DNA from: Batkoa obscura
Taxonomy: Eukaryota; Entomophthoromycota; Entomophthoromycetes; Entomophthorales; Batkoaceae
Length of the DNA: 64,000 nt
Direction of reading: 5' to 3'
NCBI GenBank assembly: GCA_030770535.1
Contig: JASVEC010000047.1
Span: 124,001-188,000 of the forward strand
The position numbers were made by a program, and so were the translations under genes. Below the pieces are notes generated by a model. That model made no database searches. It was not told the DNA's origin and saw only the letters and a list, made by a program, of their open reading frames with translations. This document shows positions 1 to 12,224 of the stretch, piece after piece; position 1 is the first letter of the stretch; each line of letters starts with the position of its first letter.

Positions 1-382
1 GTTTATGAACCTGGATTACAAGAGCCTATAATTAAGCAGGTAAGTTGGATTAAGGATTATTATATTATATTATTAATTATTTTATTAGGTAGACATCTAT
101 ATAGGTACTCCAGATAATGAAGCATTTATGGGTATGATACCTATTGATGAACTGGCTTCTCATATTTATAAATCAAAAGGCAAATAGTTTTATTAATTCA
201 ACTTTATCATATTTATAATAATGAAAAATTTAGGTCCAAGTGGAAGTAATATTGAATATTTACTAAACCTATGTGAAGCAAGTAGAATCACTTTTCCTGC
301 AGTACCTTTGGATCCTCATCTAGTAGCATTAGAAGAAAGAGTTTTAAAATTAATTAAGGAAAATGAGAAACAAATTAAATAA
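1..382 (+). CDS. ChaC-type gamma-glutamylcyclotransferase (3' part)
   Basis: This is the C-terminal part of a ChaC-family enzyme, which cleaves glutathione in the cytosol to 5-oxoproline and Cys-Gly. Exons are 1-39, 89-179 and 234-382; the 5' end lies outside the window. The joined protein contains the family signature GPSGSNIEYLLNL followed by DPHLVALEERV near the C-terminus, which is the usual end of eukaryotic ChaC proteins. The second intron (180-233) begins with GC, not GT: only the junction AAAG|GCAAAT...TTTAG gives the intact K-GPSG reading frame. The catalytic Glu region cannot be judged because it would lie upstream. The family call is firm from the signature; which ChaC subtype it is remains open. 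Confidence 0.85.
180..233 (+). other. GC-AG intron in the ChaC gene
   Basis: The donor is AG|GCAAAT and the acceptor is TTTAG. Splicing here joins the codon G|GT to rebuild the conserved GPSG motif. Reading through meets TAG at once, and no GT donor nearby keeps the frame. All other introns traced in the window start with GT. Confidence 0.75.
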
Positions 383-962
383 TACAATTAAATTGGGATT
401 TGTTATTAGAATAAATATTAATTATTAGACATTATAAAATTTGAGATTTGATATGTTAGATTCGATAAAAATAGACATCGTAATATAAATTACTATATAA
501 TAGTATCCAAATTAATCCTTAACTACCAATGCGTTATTACTCTTAGACTTAGTAACAATAGCAATTTTTATTAGAAGCATTACTATTCCATTGGAGATTA
601 TTTACTCTTTAAATTATAATAGTAACATAATTGTTAGAATTATAGCAATTCAAATAGTATGAATAGGTTATAGGGTTGTTGTTGAATAAATAAATTTTTT
701 AATTTTGGTTTTTGTATGCTCATCATCAAATAGAATCGAGTAGATCAAAGATTGATATTAGAATCACCCTATATGAATTAGAATATTGAATAAATTATTT
801 CTAAAAATTTTAAACTAAACTTCAAATTTCAATTGAAACGACATTAAATTCTTAGTTGATTTGCTAAATTAAGAAAAGCATTTTATTAAATTTCAAAATT
901 ATAAAAACTTTTTGTTTTTTTCATTTTTTGTTAAATTTAACTTATTTTACTAAACACAATAA
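383..962. other. Intergenic, ChaC to TOP3
   Basis: This is AT-rich sequence with no open frame, RNA gene or repeat that I can support. It must hold the ChaC 3' end and the TOP3 promoter, but no distinct TATA box is seen. Confidence 0.6.
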
Positions 963-3900
963 ATGAAAATATTATGTATAGCGGAAAAACCGAGCCAAGC
1001 TAAAGAAATAGCAAATAAATTAGCCGATGGTGAAGTCAATTCAGTAATTTAATAAAAATAGTATTAACATTTGTTTTTCAATTACTAATTTATTTATAAA
1101 TAACATAGCAATCTTCTGGTGTCGATTATATTTATAATTACACTTTCAAATTTGCATATGAAAATCAAATGTGTGATTTTACAATGACATCAATGATAGG
1201 ACATTTAATGGAACTTGAATTTGAAGAAAACTATCGAAATTGGCATTCTTGTCATCCAAAGGAATTATTTCATTTACCAGTTTATAAAAGGATTGCTAAG
1301 GATAAAGAAAAAGTAGCAGAAAATATTAAGAAATTAGCTAGACATAGTAGATTGTTAATTATTTGGACGGATTGTGATAGAGAAGGTGAAAACATTGGTA
1401 TGGAGGGTGTTAATATTGCTAGATCAGTGAATCCAGGGATAATTGTCAAAAGAGCAAAGTTTTCAGTTATGTTAGCAAGGTAATGGGTTTCTGTTTAAAG
1501 CTAGTGCTGCTTATTAAAGGTATATAGGGAATTAAAATATGCTTGTCAAACACCAGTTAGTATTGATCAAGCTTTAGTAGATGCTGTGGATACTCGATCC
1601 GAGATTGATTTAAGAATTGGAGCAGCATTAACTCGATTTCAAACTATGTTATTACAAAAAAAGTTCCCTGATTTAGCTAATCAAGTAATAAGCTATGGTA
1701 AGAATTTTTATTAATATTTTTTAATATAAATCATTGAATATCTAGGTTCTTGTCAATTCCCAACGCTAGGCTTTGTGGTCGAAAGATATTTAAAGATTAA
1801 AAATTTTGTACCTGAAGATTTTTATAAAATTGACGTAAAATGTAAAAAAGGAGACATTGAAGTGGATTTCTTATGGAAAAGAAATTATTTATTTGATGAA
1901 TTAATGTGTGCCATCCTTTTTGATAAATGCTTTAAAAATCCGCTTTGTAAGATTATCAACATCACTTCCTCACCAACGAGTAAATGGTAATTACATAATA
2001 TTTCAAATTAAAACATTAAACTAATTCTTATTTAATAGGAGACCACTACCACTTACTACTGTGGAATTACAAAAAATGGGATCAAAATATTTGAAATTGT
2101 CTTCTGACAAAGTTATGGAAGTAAATATTTTGATGATTGTTTTTGTTTAAAAATTTAATAGATTAAAGATAGCAAATAATTTGTATAACAAGGGATTTAT
2201 ATCTTATCCAAGGACTGAGACTGATCAATTTGATAAAAAAATGGATTTAAAAAGCTTAATTGAAAAACAAAAACATGATACTACTTATTTTAATTATTGT
2301 ACGAAGTAAATTTTAAATCATTATAAAAATAGATATATATTAAATTCACAACTTATTTATTAATATTAGATTATTAAACAATAATAAATTTTTATGGCCC
2401 AGGCAGGGAAAAACAAATGATATGTCTCATCCCCCGATTCATCCCACTGCAGCTTCACCTGGTTTACAAGGGGATGAAAAAAGAGTGTATGATTTTATAA
2501 CAAGAAGATTTTTGGCTGCTTGTTCAGAAGATGCTAAGGGCCAACAGACAACTATTGAAGCAACAATAGCTGAAGAAGAGTTTTATGTTAAAGGTAAATA
2601 ATTATAATAATAGATAGCAATTAAACAATAAATTTAATAAAATAGGTTTGATGGTTCATGAATATAATTATTTAGAGATTTATATATATGAAAAATGGAA
2701 TGATAAATTAATACCTAGTTTTGAATTAAATGAAGAATTTATACCTTCTTATCTACAAATGAATGAAGGTAAAACAACCCCACCAAAATTAATATCTGAA
2801 CCAGAATTAATTACTATAATGAGTAAAAATGGGATTGGTAAGTTTATTAAGTTAAATTATAAGCTACCATTTATTTATTTTTTAAGGTACGGATGCTACT
2901 ATTCATGAACATATTAAAAAAATATTAGGAAGAAAGTATGTTTATAAAACTGGTAATGAAAATTTATTTCATCCTCATGAACTTGGAATTGGCTTAGTTG
3001 AGGCTTATGATAAAATTGGACTAGAAAAATCATTATCTAGGCCGTTTTTAAGAAGAGAAGTAAATTTATTAATGTTTTAATAATAATAACAATAATAATT
3101 TTGTTGCTATTAGTTAGAAAACAGTTTAAAAGCAATTTGTGATGGTAATCAAATAAAAGAAGATGTATTAAGGAATACAATTGCTATGTATTTAGAAGTA
3201 TTTAATATAACTAATAACAATGCTAGTGTTTTACTTGAGGTAAATAATATTTTATATTTCTGTTGAAGAACTTATACTAATGTTTATTTTATAGACAATG
3301 ATCAATCATTTAAATATTACAACTAATGACGCTAGTATTGATTTTACTACTTTAGGCTGTGTAAGTTATTTTTTGTTTTTTATAATTATATGTTTTTGAC
3401 TTTATTCTAGTTTCCGTCTTCTGAAGTTGTATTACAATGTGAACGTTGTAATCAAGGAATGAATTTAAAACAAATGCCTGATGGTAAATTTTTATTAGGT
3501 AATAACAATAACAATAACAATAACAATAACAATAAATTAAAATTTATTATAATTATAATTATTAGGTTGTAAAGGATATCCAGCATGTCGAAATAGTATG
3601 TGGTTTAATAAAGAAAAATTCAAAAAAGTAGAAATTATGAATGAAAACTGTCAAAATTGTTTAAGAAATCGGGTTAAGTCAATTAGAAAATTAAAGCTTC
3701 ATTTTGTGGATTCCATTGTTAATTCAATTGGGCTTGGAAATGTAATTATTTAATTTATTTAATTTATTTAATTTATTGATTATTAACTAGGCTTACATCG
3801 GTTGTGTATGTTGTGACGATAGCTTGTATAATTTATTAGACTTAAAATTCAGTGTTTCTGCGGCAATTAGTAATAATTCAACTCCTAACAATAATGTTAA

Positions 3901-4784
3901 CAATTATCAGAATAATAGCCAAAATACGCGATCGACTTTTAATTCAAATAATAACATAAACAGTAATCAATCTATAAATAACAATCTAAGATCTAGCTAT
4001 AACCCAACTAATAATTTTGTAAATAATAATAATAGAGCTACGATCAATAATAATAGTACAATAAATAATAATAATACATTTAATAATTCAAATATAGAGC
4101 AATATCGACAAGCTTTAATTAATACAAGTTCAGTTGATCCACCACCTAGATGTCATTGTAGGCTACTAACCGATCTTAAAGAAGTTGTTCGTGAAGGGCC
4201 CAACTTCGGGAAAAAGTATTATAAATGTGTAGGCACAACAGGGTGTGGTTTCTTTCAATGGGCTGATTTAGCAGATAGAAATGATACGAGTAATACATAT
4301 AATAATAATTCAAATATGAGTGGCACATATAATATGAACACAAATACAAATTTAAATACAAATACGAATATAAATAATCCAGTGTGCTGGAAGTGTAATC
4401 AGGTAACTTGATGATATATGCTAAATTTACTTTTAGTTATACTAATTTTGCTAGGCTGGCCACTATTCTAATCAATGTACAATGCAAGCAAATAATAATT
4501 ATAATAGTAATATTAATACTAATGGTAATACTAATAACAATATTACTTGTTATCGTTGCAATCAGGTAATTTTAATATACCTACTAATTTGTTTTTTACT
4601 TATACATTGTATTTAGCCTGGTCATTACGCAACTAGCTGCCCAGGAACTTCAAATAATACACAAGCTACTTCTTCAAGAGGTAGGAGCTCCAATAGAGCT
4701 AGAAGTACAACTAAAGCTAGAGGTGGAACTAAAGTCAAAAAAACCACTAGAGCTAGAGGTGGCCGTGGCAGAGGAGGAAATTAA
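963..4784 (+). CDS. TOP3: DNA topoisomerase III with GRF and CCHC zinc fingers
   Basis: This type IA topoisomerase would act with a RecQ helicase to dissolve recombination intermediates. Sixteen exons: 963-1043, 1109-1479, 1528-1697, 1746-1986, 2039-2120, 2169-2305, 2370-2593, 2646-2837, 2887-3059, 3114-3239, 3295-3360, 3411-3483, 3566-3741, 3791-4402, 4455-4565, 4617-4784, giving 1000 aa in frame. The Toprim domain starts at the first residues (ILCIAEKPSQAKEIA) and has the acidic DCDREGE motif. The active-site Tyr lies in GFISYPRTETD. C4 zinc-finger remnants (CERCNQG, CKGYPACRN, CVCCDD) follow. Then come an Asn-rich linker, a GRF finger (CHCRL...GFFQWAD), two CCHC knuckles (CWKCNQ-GHY, CYRCNQ-GHY) and an Arg/Gly-rich tail. 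This order is that of animal TOP3-alpha rather than the shorter yeast Top3. The stop lies 39 bp from the convergent gene at 4824. Confidence 0.95.
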
Positions 4785-4823
4785 CTTATTAAAATTAGAA
4801 AAAATTATAATAAACCTAAACTT

Positions 4824-5680
4824 TTAAAATTTTATTTTATTTAATTGATCAACTTCAACAACATTTTTGTCTTCCATGCTATTATCATTTAATTCATTTT
4901 CTCCATCAATTTCACTTTTATTTTCTTTTAATTTGTCTCCATATTTCTCTCTTGCTCTCTTTGCTTGTTTTTTCTTTTGTTTATTGACTTTATTTTTTTT
5001 AATATTCCTCTTCGATAACTCTTTATTATATAAAATATCTAACTGCTCCCTCAACATCTTTCTTGCTATTTTTCGATTCTCACTTTGGGACCTTGTTTTT
5101 TGACACTGTATTGTATTTAAAGTATTAAATTCAATATAAAGGTATACAAAATTTTAGCTCACCTGTACCACGATACCTGTAGGTAAATGCTTTAATTCCA
5201 CTCTACTATTCGTTTTATTAATCGCTTGGCCACCATTCCCACTACCTTTAATAAACTTTTCGATAATTTCCTTTTCGTCTAATACAATTTTGATCTTTTC
5301 AATTTTAGACTTCGACGATTTAACTACTAATATTTAAAAAATAGTATTCTTTTCATTTATCAATGACCTAATTATTTGAGGTTACCTTTTGATTCATCTA
5401 TTTCTTGAATTACTATTGTTTCTTCAGTAATAATCTTTGTGGATAATTTTATGCCTTGATTGGAATTAAATAATAGCTTTGTGTGCCCAGTAGTAACTCG
5501 ATAATTTAATTGATTCCTAAATAACGAGAAACCAAATCCCATCATTATGTTTTTTTTTATTAGTAAATTCAATAGCATGTTAACTTTAGATACAATATTG
5601 AAATTGTAAAATGGAATTAGTTTGAAAGTTTTACAAGCTGTTTCAGGTTCATTAACTTTTAAAATTGTTGATTTTGGCAC
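4824..5680 (-). CDS. Mitochondrial class I release-factor-like protein (GGQ)
   Basis: This is a peptidyl-tRNA hydrolase of the MTRFR/C12orf65 and yeast Rso55 type, expected to rescue stalled mitochondrial ribosomes. Exons in transcript order are 5680-5386, 5326-5163 and 5105-4824 (246 aa). The catalytic motif is [18 protein letters not shown], with the invariant GGQ, followed by HLPTGIVV and a basic tail ([13 protein letters not shown]), both typical of this family. The codon-recognition domain of full release factors is absent. The N-terminal extension of more than 100 residues is unusually long and could include a targeting sequence, or a shorter protein could start at an internal Met. The first intron ends in TAGTAG, so the exon may begin at 5326 or 5323, both in frame. 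It is convergent with TOP3. Confidence 0.85.
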
Positions 5681-5831
5681 TTTTAAATTTCAAAATTTAC
5701 TTCATTATTTTTCAATGATGCCAAGCTTATGTATTTAATTAGAAATGATTAAGATTAATTATTTTGAAATAAAGGATACACAGTAGATAATTGGACTGAG
5801 TTTATAAATTCAACAAATTTGAAACTGAATA

Positions 5832-5937
5832 TATGGGGGTGTCTTTTTTGATTTCGTTACTTTTCTATTTTTTAAGCACTATTTGAGTGAGAAGATTGTT
5901 AGTAAAATTGATAAACAAAAAAAAATACATCCCCATA
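5832..5937 (+). mobile_element. MITE family A, near-complete copy
   Basis: It starts TATGGGGGTGT, ends ACATCCCCATA (terminal inverted repeats), and has the family core around TTTTTTAAGCACTATTTGAGTG. I use this as the reference orientation. Confidence 0.75.
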
Positions 5938-6250
5938 TATTAAAATTTTGAAAATTTTAAGATGTTTTTTTGTTAAAGCTTCTACTAATACTTTTTTAAT
6001 AGTATACTAATGTCCAAAGCACTATGGAATTTTAAATAAAACTAAGTAAAAATTTAAAGTAAAAAACTAGCTTAGGTAATTAAAATCAAATTTATAATAA
6101 TTTCAAACAAATAAAGAAATAAGCAAAAAATAGACTAGGGAATTTAATAAGCTTAAATTTAAACAATAATCTTTTTAAATAAATTAATATTTTTTCTAAA
6201 ATGTAAATATAATATTTATTAACAAAAAATTTAAAACATAATTATTATTA

Positions 6251-6353
6251 TATGGGGATGTATTTTAATGTTAAAAATCTTGCTAATAAAATTTCTGCTT
6301 AAATAGCGCTTAAAAAATGGAAAAAATAATGAAGTCAAAAAAACACTCCCATA
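6251..6353 (-). mobile_element. MITE family A, inverted copy
   Basis: It reads TATGGGGATGTATTTT to CACTCCCATA, with the core on the minus strand (AATAGCGCTTAAAAAATGG). Confidence 0.7.
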
Positions 6354-6521
6354 TGCTACAAACTTAAGCAAATAAATTGTTTAATTTAAAAATTAATTTG
6401 TTTAAAATAAAAGTTTAATTTTGAAAGTTAGAAAAATAAAAAAAATAAAAAATAAAATAACAAACAGTTTATTAATATTTTGAAATTAGACAAAAAAATA
6501 AACCCATATCAGATGTCTTTA

Positions 6522-6573
6522 TATGGATAAATAAATGGAAAAATAATGAAATCAAAAAAAAACATCGCCTTAT
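6522..6573 (-). mobile_element. MITE family A, internally deleted copy
   Basis: Both ends are recognisable (TATGGAT... and ...AACATCGCCTTA), but the centre is missing, leaving about 52 bp. Confidence 0.4.
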
Positions 6574-6978
6574 GTTTAAAGTATTTGTTACTTTATTTTG
6601 TTAATTAAATATTAAAATACCTCATCATGTTTTTTTATTAAGTTCAGCTATATTTTTCAGTTATAACTACAATTAATTTTATTTTTTATTAGTTTGCAAT
6701 ATGTTTTTTTGAAAAATACTTAATTTATTAAAATTAAGAATTAATAATATTTTATTAAATTTTTGTTGAATTATCTATCTATAATTTCCAATTATTAAAG
6801 TTTTGTATTTTTTAAAATAGTTATTACCCAGATGCTAGTCATTTTTAAATATGTTTTTATAGTTACTTTTTTTAATAACACAATTTTGAATATTTATTAA
6901 ACTTAAAACATGTCTAATAATAATAATGATTATAATTGGTTATGCTTATTATTTATTTATAATTTAATAATTAAATAA

Positions 6979-7073
6979 CTGTTTTTTTGATCTTCCCTTT
7001 TTCTATTTTTTAAACACTATTTGAGTGGAAAGATTGTTAACAAAACTCTTAAACAAAAAATACATCCTCAAAT
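6979..7073 (+). mobile_element. MITE family A, diverged copy
   Basis: The core AAACACTATTTGAGTGGAAA and the 3' end ATACATCCTC are clear; the 5' terminal repeat has decayed. Confidence 0.6.
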
Positions 7074-7283
7074 ATTGTTTTATAAAAAAACAGAAAAAAA
7101 GGCTATATAAAGCATAATAAGATTTGTTCCAAATAATTAAATATTTGTAGATTTAATCATAGTAAAGTTAAAAGTCCCTTTTATAGAAGATTAAACTAAA
7201 AACAAAATAACTATTTGAGTGTCATAAATAAGCTGTGTTTATGTTTTTGTAAGGCAAAATAAAATCATAGCGAACACTACTAA

Positions 7284-7385
7284 GTAGTGTTTTTTTTGAC
7301 TTCATTATTTTTTCTATTTTTTGAGCGCTATTTAAGCGGAAATTTTATTAGCAAAATTCTTAAAGACAAAAATTCATCCCCACTT
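7284..7385 (+). mobile_element. MITE family A copy
   Basis: The core GAGCGCTATTTAAGCGGAAA is well kept, and the 3' end reads ATTCATCCCCA. The 5' end is AGTGTTTTTTTTGAC. Confidence 0.65.
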
Positions 7386-8189
7386 ATTAAATTGATCCTA
7401 GTTAAGAAAAATCTCCAATATCTAGAGAAGGATCGAAAATTCCGATCCAATCAAACAGAATTTTTTAAGATGTTCAGTACCCAAAGGGTTAACATTGCAA
7501 AAATTAGGTGTGGGAATTTTGATTTCTTATTTGTAAGAACACATTATTCATCTTTATTGATACTGTATTCCTTAGCATAAAATAATCTTAGATTGTATAC
7601 ACCATCTAGAGAATTGATTTTACCACTTCTGTCACATTCTATGGGTATTTATTGCCCAATTTAACTCCTTTTTTCAGATTTAATTTAAATATCACTATTA
7701 AATTTAACTAAGTATTCAAATTGAACAAATCTACCTAAATAATATGATTGGTCCTCATGTAAAATATAACTACTATTCTAGTCTTGAATGAAAACAAAAT
7801 ACTGAAAAAACAAATAAAAGCATATATTTAATTTTTGAAAAGGAAACGTAAATGTCTCTATTGGCTTTAAATTGGTTTATGATTGTTTTAATTAAACAGT
7901 TTTTAGATGCATTTAGTTCTTTCATGTTATCAAATAAAACCTTGCTATTTTATATTGAATAACAAGTTTCATGTTGCTCTGTACATTCATATCAATTGAC
8001 TCAATGATATAGGTATTTATTTATGATTTATATGTAAATTGTTTAAACAGTCTTACTTTTACTTTTACTTTTGGAACAACCTAGATAGTATCAAATAAAT
8101 CAACTTTTTATATAATTCAAATAAATTTCGAATTAAAAGCCAATTAATAGACTATACTATTGTATTAAATAAATTTTAACAAACATACA

Positions 8190-8288
8190 TGATAAAGCCT
8201 CTTTTTACTTCATAATTTTTCCATTTTTGTATTTTATAGAATTTGAAAAAATGTTATTGAAGTATCAGAATAAAATACATTCCCATAT
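8190..8288 (+). mobile_element. MITE family A, degenerate copy
   Basis: It is weakly similar: CTTTTTACTTCATAATTTTTCC near the 5' side and ATACATTCCCATA at the 3' end. The core is heavily changed. Confidence 0.35.
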
Positions 8289-9006
8289 TCAGTTTAAAAT
8301 TAAGCTATGTCACTGCTATGCAAAAGGCAAACTTTTCTATGAGCATTCGATTATGTGATAGAGGCTCTGATGTAAATAAAGTGGCGTTAAAATAAGTAGC
8401 TTTTAAACCAAAGGTCGCTCTATACTTCATGTTTTTATCCTCAATGAAATAAAAATAAGGTACTGTTAATTATAACTAATCTATTTTTTATACTTGAGGA
8501 TTTTATTAATTATTCAAAGGTGGAATTGCTATTTTTAGACTTTTTAATCTTCATTAATTTTTAAAATGTGACTATTGTAATTCTATTGTGATATAGTTAA
8601 CTGCATATTTAAGATAAAAAGCTTATGCTGAAAATCCCTAAAATATACAGATATGGTTTGGAAAATCCAAATAAATAAATAACTAGCACTAAAACTATCG
8701 CTAATTAAATCTCAATAAAGTTGCAACGCTGTAAACTACCACAAAATCATCATCAAACCCAATTTAACTCAATTTAAAATTCAGCCTACTAAATAGCTAC
8801 AAATAACTTAAAAAGAAAGTCAAAGAACCAAATTTACCTCAGCCAATCAACTTAGAAGGAATGGCTAGCTTAACTGGTTCTAATAGAAATTTAGATTTTA
8901 AATTAAGGATACCAAGCCTAAATTTAAAAATAAGTCCAACTTCAAAAAATCGATTATTTAATTTTATACGAATAACAACAGCATTTTAAAAAGGGGGAAG
9001 AAAACA

Positions 9007-12000
9007 ATGAATCCAACAAGTAATCCAATACCAGCCTCTGCTACAACTCCAAAGCGTGTCTGTAAGGGCTGTAATTTGGCTATTGGACATTGTTCTATTG
9101 TACAGTTTGGAAACGGGATATGGCACTTAAACTGGTAAGTGGCACTTTTTGAAATTTAAATTTATTTTTTTAAAGTTTTATAAAATGTTTATATTTCGCT
9201 CACTAATTATAAAAATATAGTTTTCGATGTGTTAAATGTTCAAGGAGTATAGAACCGGATGACAACTTATTATTATTAGCAGATGGTTCACCTTTATGTT
9301 CCAACTGTTCTCAGCACTGCTGTGTTTGCAAACTGCCTATCTATGACGAAGCAGTTATGACTGGTAAATTCATTAAAACGAATCTGTTTTATATAGCATT
9401 TACATTCATTTTTCTTCATTGAATTTAGCTGACCAGTGTTATCATGGAGATTGTTTTCGATGTTCTAAATGTAATAGTAAAATCGATGGCTCCTTATTTG
9501 CAAGGACGAGCAATGTAATTATAATGCTTATTGATAAAAGTTTAATTTTAGTTATTTATTATATTAGGGATATTTTGTATGTCTTGTTACGCAGAGCGGA
9601 AAGAGCAACAAAAGAAAAAAGGGATACTAAATGGGGTTAAAAATCAGGCTAAAAATAGTAAAGAAAAATCTTTACCTTCTATTCCAGTAGAAGCTTTATT
9701 TGTAATTTTAAAACCTGGTTTTTTGATAGTATAAACTCATCTTTTTATTAGAATATCGCTAGTCCTGAGCCTTATAGTCCTACAATAACTTATCCTGAAA
9801 CTACACCTGGATTATCTAAAAACGGCGGTAAAAGAAGCAGTTTTACTAAAGAAAAAGTGGATAACAATAATAATTCAAATAATCTTAACAATCGCTCACT
9901 TGATAGTCCATTTTTACCTCCTGATACTAATAATCCAGAAACTAATCTAACTAGAAGACCTACTAATGCATCATTAAATTCTTCTTCTTCAATTGAACAA
10001 TCTTATTCTTCATTTTATGTCGAAGGTCTACTTTCTGATATTAAAAATTTACAAACTCAATTAGCAGACTCGGAGTTTAATTATTCAAAGTTAAAAGTAA
10101 GTATCGTTTAGTGTAGTAATTAATTTAAATAAAGTATTAATCGTAATTATTAAATTATATAGTTACATAGCGATCAAGTGAATGAAAGGATTAAAGTATT
10201 TCAAGAAGAGTTTACGATTGAAATTAATCGACGTAAAACAGCAGAAGCAAATTTACAAAAGATACAAATGGAACATGAAAATGCTAACAGTACTGTGGCC
10301 CAATTAAGTTTAAAAATTTCAACACTTGAGAGTAAATGTACAAAGTTAGAAAAAGAGATCATACGATTAGAAAAGAAAAAACAAAGTTTAACTAATGAAA
10401 TGAATATTGTTAGCAACCCTAAACTTAACCGATTTAATACTTTACATAAAAGCAATAGGTAATAACAATTTTATTATAATAGAATTATTATATGGTTAAT
10501 TAATTTGTTCAGTTCTTCAAGTTTAAGAGATTTGAATATGAATAATCTAGGGCTATCTCATTCTGATTCATTAGAAAATCTGTCAATCAAAAAGGATATA
10601 TCAAGTGAACCAATTGAAATTAGGCCAGTAAATATTGAAGATAAAAGGAAACTAAATAATAATAATAATAACATAAATCACCTGACTATCAACAATAATG
10701 AAGACAATTTTAAAAGCAGAGTGACATCTGTACGGCGATCTTTAGATGTAAGAAGTATTGATAAAATGAAAGGAATAAGTAAAAGAGCATCCATGGATGA
10801 ATTATCTATCTTAGAAATTCAATCCCCTTCAAGTAGTCCAACTAACAATCTACTATCTACTTCCCCTAGTTTATTAGAATCTACTTTGCCCAATAGCCGT
10901 TTGGATAAAAACAAAGATAAAAAATTTAATTGGAGGAACGCGTTTAGAATCAATCAATCAAAGCAAGAAGCTCTTAATAATAGTGAAAGTATCAAAGGTA
11001 AATTGAGAATCAAAATACCAGATTAAGTGATAATAAAAATTTTAGCCTCTATTTCCATTCCAATAAGTGTGTCAGATAGCTCCAAAGGTAATTAATAGTA
11101 TACTATATTAGATATTAAATGTTAATGTTAATTAAAGGGAGTCCAGTTAGTACACCAGGGCAAATAGATTTAAGAGAGATATTGAATGATCATAATGTTT
11201 TCGAGAACAAAAGTACGGGGCATCAATTTGTAAATCATAATTATTTAAGGCCTATTAAATGTGATCATTGCAAGGAAAAAATGTGGGGTATTCAAGCTAA
11301 AGAATTGAGGTGTTCAAGTAAAATTTATTATTATTATTAGAGACCAAATTAAATTATCTTTAGTATGCGGTTATCATAGTCACTCCAAATGTGTTAAAAA
11401 TATTAGCACCGTTTGCTCAGGACCAAATAAAGGGATTGAGAGTGAAAATGAACTTGCAAGTAAGAGTAGTATTAGTATTAACGAAAAGGAAAACAATAAA
11501 CAGAATAGCGGTAAGTATAGCAATATAGTGATACAATAGTATACTTTATTTACTTTATTAAATTTAGAACCTTGTACTATTTTTGGAGTTGAGTTAGAAA
11601 CTCAAGTGGAAATTGAGTCGCCAAGATCTATCCCTTTAATTGTTGAACAATGTGTAACATCAGTAGAAGCTAGAGGTAATTAAAAAATGATAATTATAAG
11701 ACTTTAGCTAAGTTTAAATAGGGATGGAATTAGAAGGAATTTATCGAAAATCAGGGCCACAGAGCAATATGAAAGCGTTACGTAAACAGTTAACACAGAA
11801 AGAAGATGGGCAACCACCAATAGCTAATTTAGAAGAATTCCAGGATATCACGATTATTACTTCAGTATTAAAGCAATATTTTAGAGAATTACCACAACCT
11901 TTATTTACATATAAATACCATAATTCATGGATTGAAGTCCATGAACGTATTGAAGAAGAAAAAGCGGATGCTTATGCCAATGTATTAAATTCTTTACCAA

Positions 12001-12224
12001 ATGTCTATAAGGATACCTTAATCTATTTCATGGACCATTTATATAAAGTTTATTGTAAAAGAGAAATTAATTTAATGAGTAGTAAAAATTTAGGTGTGGT
12101 ATTTGGACCAACATTGATGAGGAATTTAGACGAAAGAATGGATTTCGACCAGATGGCTTTAAAGAACGGAACTATCGATAATTTAATCCAATTATGGCCT
12201 GACGTTAAGTTAAGTTTGGAATAA
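9007..12224 (+). CDS. LIM-LIM-coiled-coil-C1-RhoGAP protein
   Basis: This is a Rho/Cdc42 GTPase-activating protein for polarity signalling, of the fungal Rga1/Lrg1 type. Twelve exons, with joins that stay in frame: 9007-9134, 9221-9363, 9429-9514, 9552-9701, 9752-10096, 10163-10458, 10513-10997, 11046-11087, 11138-11317, 11364-11510, 11568-11675, 11722-12224 (870 aa). LIM 1 starts CKGCNLAIG; LIM 2 ends CMSCY. A Ser/Asn-rich stretch and a coiled coil (about 10020-10440) follow. The C1 finger runs from HQFVNHNYLRPIKCDHC to CGYHSHSKC, with WG in place. The RhoGAP domain fills the C-terminus; its arginine finger is in GIYRKSG and the SSKNLGVVFGPTLMR block is intact. The acceptor of intron 3 is uncertain: the best LIM match (GIFCMSC) would need one base more than the TAG at 9567 allows. 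The in-frame alternative at 9551 adds five residues. Confidence 0.9.

Larger units (their letters stand above)
5681..9006. other. Gene-free AT-rich region rich in MITEs
   Basis: There are about 3.3 kb with no supported gene. At least six copies or remnants of the ~105-bp MITE family lie here (5832, 6251, 6522, 6979, 7284, 8190). An open frame at 7287-7580 runs through one of them and has no protein-like features, so I do not call it. The 3' end of this stretch must hold the promoter of the LIM-RhoGAP gene. Confidence 0.6.

Noticed and set aside
4867-5103. Hydrophobic plus-strand frame at 4.9 kb
   Set aside because: It is the antisense of the basic tail of the release-factor gene.
7287-7580. 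97-codon open frame in a gene-free region
   Set aside because: It begins inside a MITE copy, has no homology-like motif and an erratic composition, and shows no splice or promoter context.
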